NCBI GenBank assembly: GCA_018716285.1
Contig: DVKD01000052.1
Location: 1-64,000, forward strand
Direction: 5' to 3'
DNA: 64,000 bases
Origin: Candidatus Merdivicinus faecavium
Lineage (GTDB): Bacteria > Bacillota > Clostridia > Oscillospirales > Ruminococcaceae
Below, one piece after another: positions 44,353 through 52,669 of the stretch. How positions within the stretch are numbered: position 1 is the first letter of the stretch; each line of letters begins with the position of its first letter. The translations under genes were made by a program, and so were the position numbers. Under the pieces are notes generated by a model, which saw only the letters and a list, made by a program, of their open reading frames with translations, searched no databases and was not told the DNA's origin.

Positions 44353-44374
44353 TCTGCGGCCTCGCCGCCGCAGA
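44353..44374 (-). promoter_or_regulatory. Leader hairpin of the hyd operon
   Basis: A perfect 8-bp stem TCTGCGGC/GCCGCAGA with a 6-base loop, extended imperfectly by ATC/GAT, lies between the hydC promoter and its RBS. No T run follows. Confidence 0.4.
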
Positions 44375-44425
44375 GCCGATGTAACCGTTTTCTGCGTTAC
44401 AAAAAAACAACACACATTTTTTATG

Positions 44426-44431
44426 ATTATA
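44426..44431 (-). promoter_or_regulatory. -10 element of the hyd operon promoter
   Basis: A perfect TATAAT on the minus strand, preceded by GG, lies about 110 bases before hydC. No good -35 is found 16-18 bases upstream, which could mean activator dependence. Confidence 0.55.
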
Positions 44432-44528
44432 CCACATTTCCACAAAAAATGCTAGAACATGCACCGCAAAACCTTGCTTTCCTTTTTTAGGTGGTTTGAA
44501 CAAAAAGTTTTTTTGATGATTTGCGCTC

Positions 44529-44557
44529 TTGCATACTGTATCAAAACCATATATAAT
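44529..44557 (+). promoter_or_regulatory. Promoter of the hydrogenase sensory operon
   Basis: TTGCAT (44529-44534) and perfect TATAAT (44552-44557) are 17 bases apart, 90 bases before the DRTGG gene. Confidence 0.65.
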
Positions 44558-44648
44558 AGAGGGAAAGATACCCGGCAAAAATTGTCTGTTTCAAACTAAT
44601 TTGGACCGGTGTTTTTTCGCCAAAGACTAACAGCAGGAGGGATTCTTC

Positions 44649-45023
44649 ATGAATGTACAGGACATTATGCGGGTGCTGGACGCCGAACTGATCTGCGGGG
44701 CGGAGAACCTCGACGTTGAGGTGCACGAAGCCTGCGGCTCGGACATGATGAGCGACGTGCTGGCCTACGTCAAGGACCAGGCCGTCCTCCTCACCGGCCT
44801 TGTCAACATCCAGGTGGTGCGGACCGCCGATATGATGGATATGGTCTGCATCGTCTTCGTCCGGGGCAAAGAGCCGGACGCGGACATGATCGCCCTCGCC
44901 GAGCGCCGGGGCATGGTGATGCTGCGGACCCAGCACCGGATGTTTACAGCGTGCGGCCTGCTGTGGGAAAATGGCCTGCGGGGAGGGGGAAAAGCGAATG
45001 AACACACTCAAATGGACCTATGA
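44649..45023 (+). CDS. DRTGG-domain protein
   Basis: A 124-residue protein matching the DRTGG domain, the regulatory domain found before AAA-type or phosphotransacetylase domains and as single proteins near hydrogenase genes. MNVQDIMRVLDAELICGAENLD and DMMSDVLAYVKDQAVLLTGLV are characteristic. Its ligand is not established. CAGGAGG lies before the ATG. It overlaps the RsbW-like ATPase gene and has a paralogue at 46876. Confidence 0.75.
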   Translation: MNVQDIMRVLDAELICGAENLDVEVHEACGSDMMSDVLAYVKDQAVLLTGLVNIQVVRTADMMDMVCIVFVRGKEPDADMIALAERRGMVMLRTQHRMFTACGLLWENGLRGGGKANEHTQMDL

Positions 45024-45420
45024 CGTCGACGGAAGCGACTTCACCCGCGCGGGGGAAGCTTCCTCCGCGGTCAAGAAAAACCTGCGCAAGCTGGGCGTCC
45101 CCCCCGAAGTGATCCGCAAGGTCTCCATCGCCCTCTACGAGGGGGAGATCAACATGGTCATCCACGCAAACGGCGGGGTCATCACCGTCGAGATGACCCC
45201 GGAGCGGATCGACATGGTGCTGGCCGATACGGGGAAGGGGATCCCCGACATTGAGCAGGCCATGAAGGAAGGCTGGTCCACCGCCCCCGACGAGGTGCGT
45301 TCCCTGGGCTTCGGCGCGGGGATGGGACTGCCCAACATGAAAAAATACTCCGACGAGATGCGGATCGACTCCACCGTCGGGGTGGGGACGACCGTTTACA
45401 TGACGGTATACATCAAATAA
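44998..45420 (+). CDS. RsbW/SpoIIAB-like anti-sigma ATPase
   Basis: A 140-residue single-domain GHKL ATPase. The N box is ALYEGEINMVIHA, G1 DTGKGIPD and G2 FGAGMGLPNMKKYSD. Proteins of this type are serine kinases that bind sigma factors or phosphorylate anti-sigma antagonists. No sigma factor gene is adjacent, so its partner may be a DRTGG protein or the neighbouring Fe-S protein. Start at 44998 with GGGGAGGGGG upstream; overlaps the DRTGG gene by 26 bases. Confidence 0.85.
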   Translation: MNTLKWTYDVDGSDFTRAGEASSAVKKNLRKLGVPPEVIRKVSIALYEGEINMVIHANGGVITVEMTPERIDMVLADTGKGIPDIEQAMKEGWSTAPDEVRSLGFGAGMGLPNMKKYSDEMRIDSTVGVGTTVYMTVYIK

Positions 45421-45535
45421 CCCCGGCAAGGCCGCTTTCCCGCGTGCGAATATGGCCGCGGCGGGAGCGACCGCCCTGTTTTGGATTCTAAACAGACCGG
45501 CGCATACCGGCCAGACAGGATGGGAGGTTTTCCAT

Positions 45536-46879
45536 ATGCAGGAATTTTTCCACTCGGTGACGCTCGACCGGGACAAGTGCATGGGGTGCATCAACTGCAT
45601 CAAGCGCTGCCCGACCGAGGCCATCCGGGTGCGCAATAAAAAGGCGCACATCATCCCGGAGCGCTGCATTGACTGCGGCGAGTGCATCCGGGTCTGCCCG
45701 CACCACGCCAAACGGGCTATCTATGACCCGCTCGAGGTCATCGGGCAGTATGAGTATGCCATCGCGCTGCCGGCGCCGTCCTTCATGGCGCAGTTCAACA
45801 ACCTCGAGGACGTCGACATCGTCCTCAACGCCCTGCGCGATTTCGGCTTTCACGAGGTCTTTGAGGTAGCCAAGGCCGCCGAGATTGTCTCCGCCGCAAC
45901 CCGGATCCTGATGAAGGAGGGGAACCTTCCCCGCCCCATCATCAGCTCGGCCTGCCCGGCGGTGACAAGGCTCATCCGGGTGCGCTTCCCGGGGCTTATC
46001 GACCACATCCTGCCCCTCCATGCCCCCATCGAGGTGGCGGCGCGGCTTTCCAAAAAGGCGGCGGCGGAAAGGACCGGGCTCCCGCCCGAAAAGATCGGGG
46101 CCATCTTCATCTCCCCCTGCCCCGCCAAGGTGACGGCGACCAAGATGCCGCTCGGGACCGAAAAGAGCGCGGTCGACGCCGTCGTCGCGGTCAGCGAGAT
46201 CTACCCGAAGCTCGTCTCGGTCATGAAGGAGACCGCCTCCCACCCGATGGAGCCGCTCACCGAAGCGGGCAAGATCGGCCTTTCCTGGGGGAGCAGCAGC
46301 GGCGAGTGCTCGGGGCTTTTAAACGACAACTACCTCGCCGCCGACGGGATTGAAAACGTCATCCGGGTCTTGGAGGACCTCGAGGACGAGAAGTTCCGCG
46401 ACGTCGATTTCATCGAGCTCAACGCCTGCGCCGGCGGCTGCGTCGGCGGGGTTTTAAACGTCGAGAACCCCTATGTCGCCAAGACCAAGCTCTACCGCAT
46501 CCGCAAGCACCTGCCGGTGAGCTTAAACCACATCGACGCGGTCGACCCCGGCCTTTTGTGGGACACCCCGCTCGAATATGTCCCCATCCTCAAGCTCGAC
46601 GACGACGTCTGGGCGGCGATGGAGAAGATGGCGCGGGTCGAGGAGATCTGCGCCTCCCTCGAGGGGCTCGACTGCGGCTCCTGCGGCGCCCCCTCCTGCC
46701 GGGCCCTCGCCGAGGATATCGTCCGGGGGATGGCGTCGGAGGAGGACTGCATCTTCCGCTACAAGAGCGGCATCACCACCCTCTTAAAGGACCTGCACAA
46801 GCTCGAAAACTACATCCCGGCCCCCTTCCGGGCGGAAACCGGCGAGGACGGCGGGAAGGACAAGGAGGATACCCCATGA
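45536..46879 (+). CDS. Hydrogenase-like Fe-S protein, probable H2/redox sensor
   Basis: A 447-residue protein. Two ferredoxin clusters (C15/18/21/25 and C44/47/50/54) precede a [FeFe]-hydrogenase large-domain homologue. The H-cluster motifs are altered: SSACPAV (137-143) for TSCCP, SPCPAK (193-198) for MPCxxK, and NACAGGCVGG (296-305). A C-terminal Fe-S domain follows (CGSCGAPSC, 380-388). Such proteins are predicted sensory hydrogenases rather than H2 producers. GGGAGG lies before the ATG at 45536. Gene neighbours are regulatory and the HydABC operon lies divergently, so it probably senses hydrogen or redox state. Confidence 0.85.
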   Translation: MQEFFHSVTLDRDKCMGCINCIKRCPTEAIRVRNKKAHIIPERCIDCGECIRVCPHHAKRAIYDPLEVIGQYEYAIALPAPSFMAQFNNLEDVDIVLNALRDFGFHEVFEVAKAAEIVSAATRILMKEGNLPRPIISSACPAVTRLIRVRFPGLIDHILPLHAPIEVAARLSKKAAAERTGLPPEKIGAIFISPCPAKVTATKMPLGTEKSAVDAVVAVSEIYPKLVSVMKETASHPMEPLTEAGKIGLSWGSSSGECSGLLNDNYLAADGIENVIRVLEDLEDEKFRDVDFIELNACAGGCVGGVLNVENPYVAKTKLYRIRKHLPVSLNHIDAVDPGLLWDTPLEYVPILKLDDDVWAAMEKMARVEEICASLEGLDCGSCGAPSCRALAEDIVRGMASEEDCIFRYKSGITTLLKDLHKLENYIPAPFRAETGEDGGKDKEDTP

Positions 46880-47214
46880 CACCCATCGCATTTGCGGAAA
46901 AATACGGTCTCCGGGTCGTTTCGGAAGGCAGCGGCGGCTGCCGCGAGATCGAGGGCGCGTACCTGAGCGACCTTTTGAGCATGGTCATGGGCAGGGCGCA
47001 GGAAAACGACGCCTTTGTCACCGTCATGGCCAACTTAAACACCCTCGCCGTGGCCGTCCTCGCCGACGTCGCCTGCGTCATCCTCTGCGAGGGCATCCAT
47101 TTTGACGACGCCTGTGTCGCGCGGGCCAAGCAGCAGGAAATCTGCGTCCTCGAAAGCGACGAGCCGGCCTTTGCGCTCGCGTTAAAGCTCGGCCGCGAGC
47201 TGGGGAAATGCTAG
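46876..47214 (+). CDS. DRTGG-domain protein, second copy
   Basis: A 112-residue DRTGG-like protein (GAYLSDLLSMVMGRAQENDAF, NLNTLAVAVLADVACVIL). It shares the pattern of the protein at 44649 but differs widely in sequence. The start at 46876 has AAGGAGG and forms an ATGA overlap with the hydrogenase-like gene. Its own end overlaps the PHP gene. Two DRTGG proteins in one operon may form a hetero-oligomer; this is inferred. Confidence 0.75.
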   Translation: MTPIAFAEKYGLRVVSEGSGGCREIEGAYLSDLLSMVMGRAQENDAFVTVMANLNTLAVAVLADVACVILCEGIHFDDACVARAKQQEICVLESDEPAFALALKLGRELGKC

Positions 47215-47921
47215 CCCCCTACGACCTCCACCTGCATTCGGCCCTCTCCCCCTGCGGGGAGGAGGAGATGACCCCCAACAACATCGTCGGGATGGCACAG
47301 GTCCTCGGCCTGTCGGCCATCGCGGTGGCCGACCACAATGCGGCCCGCCAGCTCCCCGCCGTGCAGAAGCTGGCGGAGGAGGCGGGCATCCTCCTCGTCC
47401 CCGCCATCGAGGTGACGACCGCCGAGGAGGTGCACGTCCTCTCCCTCTTCCCGAGCGTCGAGGCCGCCCTCGCGATGGGCGAGGAGCTGTACGCCGCCCT
47501 GCCGCCCGTCCGCAACAAGCCGGAGATTTTCGGCTACCAGCGGATCCTCAATGAGCTGGACGAGCAGGTCGGGGAGCTCGAAAAGCTGCTCATCAACGCC
47601 ACGGCCTTCCCCATCGGGACGGTATTTGAAAAGGTGCGCGGCTACGGGGGGCTCCCCATCCCCGCCCATGTCGACAAGAGCGCAAACTCGGTGCTCGCAA
47701 ACCTCGGCGTCATCCCCCCCGAGCTGGACGCGCGGGTGATCGAGATCAGCCCCCGCGGGATCGACCGCGGCTTTGTCCCGCCGGACGGGGAGCGATACCA
47801 GATCATCACCGATTCCGACGCCCACGACCTCGAGACCTTCTGCGCCCACGAGCCGCGCGCCCTCGAGCTTGCCGAATTGACGGTGGAGGGCGTTCTCACA
47901 GCATTGGAGGGAAACAGATGA
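47208..47921 (+). CDS. PHP-domain metal-dependent phosphoesterase
   Basis: A 237-residue PHP-fold protein. YDLHLHSALSPCGEEEMTP holds the first metal histidines (H8, H10), VADHNAARQLPAV the next, IPAHVDKS another, and ITDSDAHDLE the last. PHP proteins hydrolyse phosphate esters, including nucleotide and histidinol phosphates; the substrate here is unknown. It overlaps the DRTGG gene by 7 bases and the next gene by 4, and closes the sensory module. Confidence 0.85.
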   Translation: MLAPYDLHLHSALSPCGEEEMTPNNIVGMAQVLGLSAIAVADHNAARQLPAVQKLAEEAGILLVPAIEVTTAEEVHVLSLFPSVEAALAMGEELYAALPPVRNKPEIFGYQRILNELDEQVGELEKLLINATAFPIGTVFEKVRGYGGLPIPAHVDKSANSVLANLGVIPPELDARVIEISPRGIDRGFVPPDGERYQIITDSDAHDLETFCAHEPRALELAELTVEGVLTALEGNR

Positions 47922-48484
47922 CGAGACTTTTCTTTGTCCGCCACGCCCAGCCCGAGCACAGCTGGACAGACGACCGCACCCGCCCGCTGACCCCGCAGGG
48001 GATGGCGGATACGGCGCAGGTGCGCGCGTTTTTTGAACAGGTACAGCCGGACGCGGCCTACTCGAGCCCCTACCGCCGCAGCATGGACACCATCCGCTCC
48101 GCCGCGGAATACTGGGGGATGGAGATCCGCACCGACGAGCGGCTGCGGGAGCGGGAAGGCGGCCCCGATGGGAGCGGCCGCGCGATGATCGAAAGACGCT
48201 GGGCCGACCGGGACTTCCACGAAGCGGGCGGCGAATCCATCCGCATGGTGCAGGACCGCAACGTCGCCGCCGTTCTGGACATTCTGGCGGAAAATCAGGG
48301 GAAAACCGTCATGATCGGCACCCACGGCACCGCTTTGAGCAGCATCCTCAACCATTTTGAGCCGGACTTTGGCTGCGCCGAATTTTTCCGGCTCAAGCAC
48401 TGGATGCCCTGCATCGTCGAGCTGGACTTCGCGGGGCAGGACTACCTGGGGAGGACGGAGCACCTTTTCATCACCAGGCCGTAA
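47918..48484 (+). CDS. Histidine phosphatase family protein
   Basis: A 188-residue phosphoglycerate-mutase-like phosphatase. LFFVRHAQPEH holds the catalytic RHA motif, AAYSSPYRRSMDTIRS the second arginine, and VMIGTHGTALSS the C-terminal histidine. It removes phosphate from a small substrate through a phospho-histidine. It overlaps the PHP gene by 4 bases, so it may belong to the same transcript. Confidence 0.85.
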   Translation: MTRLFFVRHAQPEHSWTDDRTRPLTPQGMADTAQVRAFFEQVQPDAAYSSPYRRSMDTIRSAAEYWGMEIRTDERLREREGGPDGSGRAMIERRWADRDFHEAGGESIRMVQDRNVAAVLDILAENQGKTVMIGTHGTALSSILNHFEPDFGCAEFFRLKHWMPCIVELDFAGQDYLGRTEHLFITRP

Positions 48485-48496
48485 AAGGAGACCACG

Positions 48497-48901
48497 ATGA
48501 CATCATACGACAAAGATTTATATGAAGCGGCGAAAGCCGCGGTAAACCCCCGCCAGCTCAGCCCCTACGCCGAAGCGGGCGGGGTCGGCGCGGCCATCCT
48601 GGCTGCGGACGGACAGATCTACACCGGCGTCTGCATCGACACGGCCTGCTCGATGGGCTTCTGCGCCGAGCACGCCGCGGCCGCCGCCATGATCACCGCC
48701 GGGGAATCGAAGATCCTCGCCGTCGCGGCGGTGGGGTCGGACGGCGGGGTCATGCCGCCCTGCGGGAGGTGCCGCGAATTTCTCACCTGCCTGCACCCGG
48801 ACAACCGCGCGGCCCGGGTCCTGCTTCCCGGCGGGGAAAGCTGCACGCTCGGCGACCTTCTGCCCTTTGACTGGAAGAATTTTGAGGAGGGATCCGCATG
48901 A
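48497..48901 (+). CDS. Cytidine deaminase family protein
   Basis: A 134-residue zinc deaminase. The motif FCAEHAAAAAM holds a zinc Cys and the catalytic Glu, and PPCGRCREFL the other two zinc cysteines. The sequence is closest in style to cytidine or blasticidin-S deaminases. AAAGGAG lies before the ATG. Its end overlaps the lipoprotein gene by 4 bases. Confidence 0.85.
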   Translation: MTSYDKDLYEAAKAAVNPRQLSPYAEAGGVGAAILAADGQIYTGVCIDTACSMGFCAEHAAAAAMITAGESKILAVAAVGSDGGVMPPCGRCREFLTCLHPDNRAARVLLPGGESCTLGDLLPFDWKNFEEGSA

Positions 48902-49686
48902 AAAAAGCATGGTATTTCCTGACGGCGCTTGCCCTGACCCTCTCCCTGTCCGCTTGCGGCGGGATGGGAACATCCGTGCCGGATTCGTCCGTAACGGAGA
49001 GCGCCCCGGAGGAGAGCATCCGGCCGGAAGAATCCGCCTTGGAGAGCATCCCGGCGGAGAACGCCCCGCCGGAGGAAACAGAACCCTCCGAGATGGAACC
49101 CTCCACAGAGGAAAGCGCCCAGGAAACCTCGCCCGGCGGGCTGGACGCCTGCACGGCGCACACCCCTTCCTATCATTCTATCAGCGGGGAGCTGATGGAC
49201 TATGTCGGGAAGGAAGGCGCTCACGCCTGGGCGGAAAGCGTCGCCCGCTCCAATCCCGAACAGATGACCATCCTGGCGTTCATCGAGGAATATGACATTC
49301 CGAAAGAGCAGTTTATCGCCCTGACGCAGGGCACCGTGACCGACGATTATCTGGAAGTGCTCGGGATGACCCGGGAGGAGTGCTACGAGGAGTTCGGCTA
49401 CACCGACCAGCAGATCGACGCCCTCTATTCCGGCGACCAGGCGGCGGTGGACCGGGCCTTCTGCGGGAAGCTGGCGCTTTTTAACGAAGCGGATGGTCAG
49501 CTCTACTCCATCGACTGGCTGGCGGAGCACACGGCCGAGGATTACCTCGCGGCGGGGTTCCCGCTGGAGGAGGTTGACGCAATTTTAGAAAACACCTCCA
49601 TCCCCGGGTACGACTACCGCGCCGACCTGGTCGAGGTCATCATCCCTGTTCTGGAGGAAGCAAAGAAGATGAAAGCAAATGATTAA
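48898..49686 (+). CDS. Secreted lipoprotein, unknown
   Basis: A 262-residue protein with a type II signal peptide. The lipobox LSAC lies at residues 17-20. A long Glu/Ser/Pro-rich linker follows (about residues 25-80), then a helical domain with repeated acidic helices. No known domain is recognised. It is anchored outside the membrane. It overlaps the deaminase before and the acetyltransferase after by a few bases. Confidence 0.7.
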   Translation: MKKAWYFLTALALTLSLSACGGMGTSVPDSSVTESAPEESIRPEESALESIPAENAPPEETEPSEMEPSTEESAQETSPGGLDACTAHTPSYHSISGELMDYVGKEGAHAWAESVARSNPEQMTILAFIEEYDIPKEQFIALTQGTVTDDYLEVLGMTREECYEEFGYTDQQIDALYSGDQAAVDRAFCGKLALFNEADGQLYSIDWLAEHTAEDYLAAGFPLEEVDAILENTSIPGYDYRADLVEVIIPVLEEAKKMKAND

Positions 49687-50209
49687 ACTTGTCTGTCCCG
49701 CCGAGGCCGATTGGGAAAAACTCTGCGAGATGATGGCGGAATGGACTGCGTCGGGGGAGACAATCGTCCCCTACTCCATCCGGGTCTGCGACTGCAGCGA
49801 CCGCGAACGGTACCTGTCGGTGTTCGTGCAGGAAGAACAGGGCGTGCCAGGGCATGTCCCCGCCTCCACCTATTTCTGCCTGGACACCGAACGGGACGTC
49901 CTGGTCGGGGCGGTCAACATCCGCCACCGCCTGAACGAGTCCCTCCTGCAGGACGGCGGGCACATCGGCGACGGCGTCCGCCCCAGCGAGCGGCGCAAGG
50001 GGTACGCCACCCGCATGATCTCCCTGGCGCTGGACAAATGCCGGGAGCTCGGCATCCGGCAGGTGCTGATGACCTGCGGCAAGCAGAACATCGGCTCCGC
50101 CAAAAGCATCCGCAAAAACGGCGGGGTGCTCGAAAATGAAATCGACTGCGGCGGGGAGACCATCCAGCGGTACTGGATCGACCTCGCCGGGACAGGAGGA
50201 AATGGATGA
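49679..50209 (+). CDS. GNAT-family N-acetyltransferase
   Basis: A 176-residue acetyltransferase. GHIGDGVRPSERRKGYATRM is the acetyl-CoA motif, and VLMTCGKQNIGSAKSIRKNGG the C-terminal part. It resembles predicted acetyltransferases that act on small amines. Substrate unknown. Cotranscribed with flanking genes through short overlaps. Confidence 0.88.
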   Translation: MIKLVCPAEADWEKLCEMMAEWTASGETIVPYSIRVCDCSDRERYLSVFVQEEQGVPGHVPASTYFCLDTERDVLVGAVNIRHRLNESLLQDGGHIGDGVRPSERRKGYATRMISLALDKCRELGIRQVLMTCGKQNIGSAKSIRKNGGVLENEIDCGGETIQRYWIDLAGTGGNG

Positions 50210-50901
50210 ACAAAATCGGCATTCTCTGCGCGGGGGACGACGAGCTCGCCCCCTTTCTGCCGGAAATCGAGGGCTGCGAAACCGTCCGGAAGGCGATGCT
50301 CACCTTCCACTGCGGGAAAATCGCGGGGATGGAGGCGGTCGCCCTCTACAGCGGGGTCTGCAAGGTCAATGCGGCCGTTGCGGCGCAGATCCTCATCGAC
50401 CATTTCGGGGTGGACGCCATCCTGAACGCCGGGACGGCGGGGGCGCTCGACCCGTCGCTGCGCGTCTTCGACACCGTCGTCTCGACCGAAAGCGCCTACC
50501 ACGACGTGGCGGCGAACATCCTCACCGAATTCCACCCCTGGCTGCCGGACGTCTGGTTCCGGGCGGATGAGAAGCTGCTGGCGGCGGCGCGCAGGGCGGC
50601 CCGGGGGCGGGAGGATGTCCGTTTCGGGCGGATGGTGAGCGGCGAGCAGTTCATAAACGGCGAACAGCGCGAACAGATCCGCGCGGCTTTCCGCCCGCTG
50701 ACCGTCGATATGGAGACGGCTGCGGCAGCCCACGTCTGCCACGTCAACGGTATCCCCTTTCTCGCGGTGCGGAGCGTCACGGACAATGCGGACCACGACG
50801 GCGCGGAGAATTTTGAGGCAAACTGCAGCCGCGCCGCGCAGCTTTCCAGGGATCTGGTGCTCGGGATCCTGGCGCAGCTTGGGGAGGATGGGCCGGCATG
50901 A
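50206..50901 (+). CDS. mtnN: MTA/SAH nucleosidase-like protein
   Basis: A 231-residue member of the 5'-methylthioadenosine/S-adenosylhomocysteine nucleosidase family. NAGTAGALDPSLRVFDTVVS, VDMETAAAAHVC (ribose-binding Glu) and RSVTDNADHD (catalytic Asp) match. It splits MTA or SAH to adenine and thioribose or S-ribosylhomocysteine. The overlap with the GNAT gene is 4 bases. Related futalosine nucleosidase is less likely. Confidence 0.88.
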   Translation: MNKIGILCAGDDELAPFLPEIEGCETVRKAMLTFHCGKIAGMEAVALYSGVCKVNAAVAAQILIDHFGVDAILNAGTAGALDPSLRVFDTVVSTESAYHDVAANILTEFHPWLPDVWFRADEKLLAAARRAARGREDVRFGRMVSGEQFINGEQREQIRAAFRPLTVDMETAAAAHVCHVNGIPFLAVRSVTDNADHDGAENFEANCSRAAQLSRDLVLGILAQLGEDGPA

Positions 50902-50944
50902 CCGTTCCCCGGCAATTTTGATCTTCAGAAAGGAAGCAGACAGT

Positions 50945-51343
50945 ATGGATTTGCAGCAGATTCGGGAATACTTTGGAGAGGACCGCTTCGCCACCGAAGC
51001 GGCCGGCGCGGTGATCGAGGAGGCGGAGGACGGCTACGCCCGCTGTTCGATGCCCCTCGCCAAAATCCACCGCAACGCCCGCGGGGCGGTGATGGGCGGC
51101 GCCATCTTCACCCTGGCGGATTTCGCCTTCGCGGTCGCCTCCAACTGCGCAGGGACCGGGGTCGTGACCCTGACAAGCCAGATCTCCTACCTTGGGACCG
51201 CCAAAGGCGAGCGGCTGATCGCCGAGGCGCGGCGGGTCAAGCAGGGCCGGAGCACCGGCTATTACACCGTCTCGGTGCGGGACGAGCTGGGCAACCCGGT
51301 CGCCGAAGTGACCGGGACCGGCTTTGTGGTACAGCCGAAATAG
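50945..51343 (+). CDS. PaaI/YbgC-like hotdog thioesterase
   Basis: A 132-residue hotdog-fold protein. IHRNARGAVMGGAIFTLADFAF carries the substrate-binding and catalytic segment typical of PaaI-type acyl-CoA thioesterases. The acyl group is unknown. AAAGGA lies before the ATG at 50945. It lies just before the transporter gene. Confidence 0.85.
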   Translation: MDLQQIREYFGEDRFATEAAGAVIEEAEDGYARCSMPLAKIHRNARGAVMGGAIFTLADFAFAVASNCAGTGVVTLTSQISYLGTAKGERLIAEARRVKQGRSTGYYTVSVRDELGNPVAEVTGTGFVVQPK

Positions 51344-51355
51344 AGGGACGCCATC

Positions 51356-52600
51356 ATGCAGAACGGATACAAACGGCTCAAATACGCCTGCTACACCACA
51401 AACCTCTCGATGTCTGTCATCAGCGCGCTGCAGCCGCTGCTTTTCCTGACCTTCCGGGAGCGGTACGGGATTTCCTACTCCCTGCTGGGGCTGCTGGTGC
51501 TGGTAAACTACTGCACCCAGCTGGCCATCGACCTTGTATTTTCCTTTTATTCCCACAAATTCAACATTGAAAAGACGGTGCGGCTCATCCCGGTGATCAC
51601 GGCGGTCGGGCTTTTTGTCTACGCCCTCGCGCCGGTCCTCTTTCCGAACGCCGTTTACGGCGGACTGATGCTCGGCGCGGTCATTTTCGCGGCGTCGGGC
51701 GGGCTTTCCGAGGTGCTCATCAGCCCGGTCATCGCGGCGATCCCGGCGGACAACCCCGACCGGGAGATGAGCAAGCTGCATTCCATCTTTGCCTGGGGCG
51801 TCGTCGGGGTGGTTATCGTCAGCACCGTCTTCCTCACCCTGGCGGGGACGGAGCGCTGGCAGCTGCTTGCCATCCTCTGGATGCTCGTCCCGATGGCCGC
51901 GGCCTTCCTCTATCACGGGCAGAAGCTGCCCGCAATGGAGCGGCCGGAAAAGAGCAGCGGCGCGCTCAGGCTGGCGCTGCGGAAGGACTCCCTCCTCTCC
52001 TTCTTCTGCATCTTTGCGGCGGGGGCGAGCGAGTGCAGCATGTCCCAGTGGAGCTCGAGCTACCTCGAGCAGGCGCTCGGGATCCCCAAGGCCTTCGGCG
52101 ATATTTTCGGGGTCGCGCTCTTCTCGGTCATGCTGGGGCTGGGGCGGAGCCTGTATGCGAAATACGGCAAACAGATCGGCGGCGTGCTGTTTTTCGGCTC
52201 GGTGGGGGCGCTCGTCTGCTATCTGACGGCGGCCTTCTCGAGCGTGCCGCTCATCGGGCTCCTGGCCTGCGCGCTGACCGGCTTCTGCGTCTCGATGCTC
52301 TGGCCGGGCAACCTGATCGCCGCGACGGCACGCATCCCGGGCGGCGGGGTCGCGCTCTTTGCCCTGATGGCGGCCGGCGGCGACCTGGGCGGCTCGGTTG
52401 GGCCGCAGCTCATCGGGCTGGTGGCCGACGCCGCGATGGAAAACGAGCGGCTGCTCAATTGGGCGGCCGGGCTCGGTCTCACTGCCGACCAGCTCGGGAT
52501 GAAGGCCGGGCTGCTTGTCGCTGCGGTTTTCCCGCTGCTGGGCGTCTTCCTCTGCGGCATCCTCTGGAAAAAGCTGCGGGCCGGCAGCAAATCAAATTGA
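51356..52600 (+). CDS. MFS transporter
   Basis: A 414-residue protein with 12 likely transmembrane helices. The cytoplasmic loop between helices 2 and 3 is VFSFYSHKFNIEKTVRLIP. SMSQWSSSYLEQALGI and GGDLGGSVGPQLIGL resemble sugar or fucose-permease-like members. The substrate is undefined. It starts 12 bases after the thioesterase, and a perfect 12-bp hairpin follows. Confidence 0.85.
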   Translation: MQNGYKRLKYACYTTNLSMSVISALQPLLFLTFRERYGISYSLLGLLVLVNYCTQLAIDLVFSFYSHKFNIEKTVRLIPVITAVGLFVYALAPVLFPNAVYGGLMLGAVIFAASGGLSEVLISPVIAAIPADNPDREMSKLHSIFAWGVVGVVIVSTVFLTLAGTERWQLLAILWMLVPMAAAFLYHGQKLPAMERPEKSSGALRLALRKDSLLSFFCIFAAGASECSMSQWSSSYLEQALGIPKAFGDIFGVALFSVMLGLGRSLYAKYGKQIGGVLFFGSVGALVCYLTAAFSSVPLIGLLACALTGFCVSMLWPGNLIAATARIPGGGVALFALMAAGGDLGGSVGPQLIGLVADAAMENERLLNWAAGLGLTADQLGMKAGLLVAAVFPLLGVFLCGILWKKLRAGSKSN

Positions 52601-52611
52601 ATCTACAGACC

Positions 52612-52640
52612 GCTTCCGCCGGGATCGCCCCGGCGGAAGC
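52612..52640 (+). terminator. Hairpin after the transporter gene
   Basis: Perfect arms GCTTCCGCCGGG and CCCGGCGGAAGC with a 5-base loop. It is followed by only a weak T run, so it may attenuate rather than fully stop transcription into dnaE. Confidence 0.65.
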
Positions 52641-52669
52641 CTTTGCGCATCCAAAAAGGGGGGAAGCTT

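Larger units (their letters stand above)
44315..44648. other. Divergent regulatory region between the two hydrogenase operons
   Basis: This 334-base AT-rich gap has no gene. It holds promoters facing both ways, a leader hairpin on the hydC side and AT-rich sequence at 44386-44550. It is the natural place for a shared redox-responsive control site. Confidence 0.75.
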
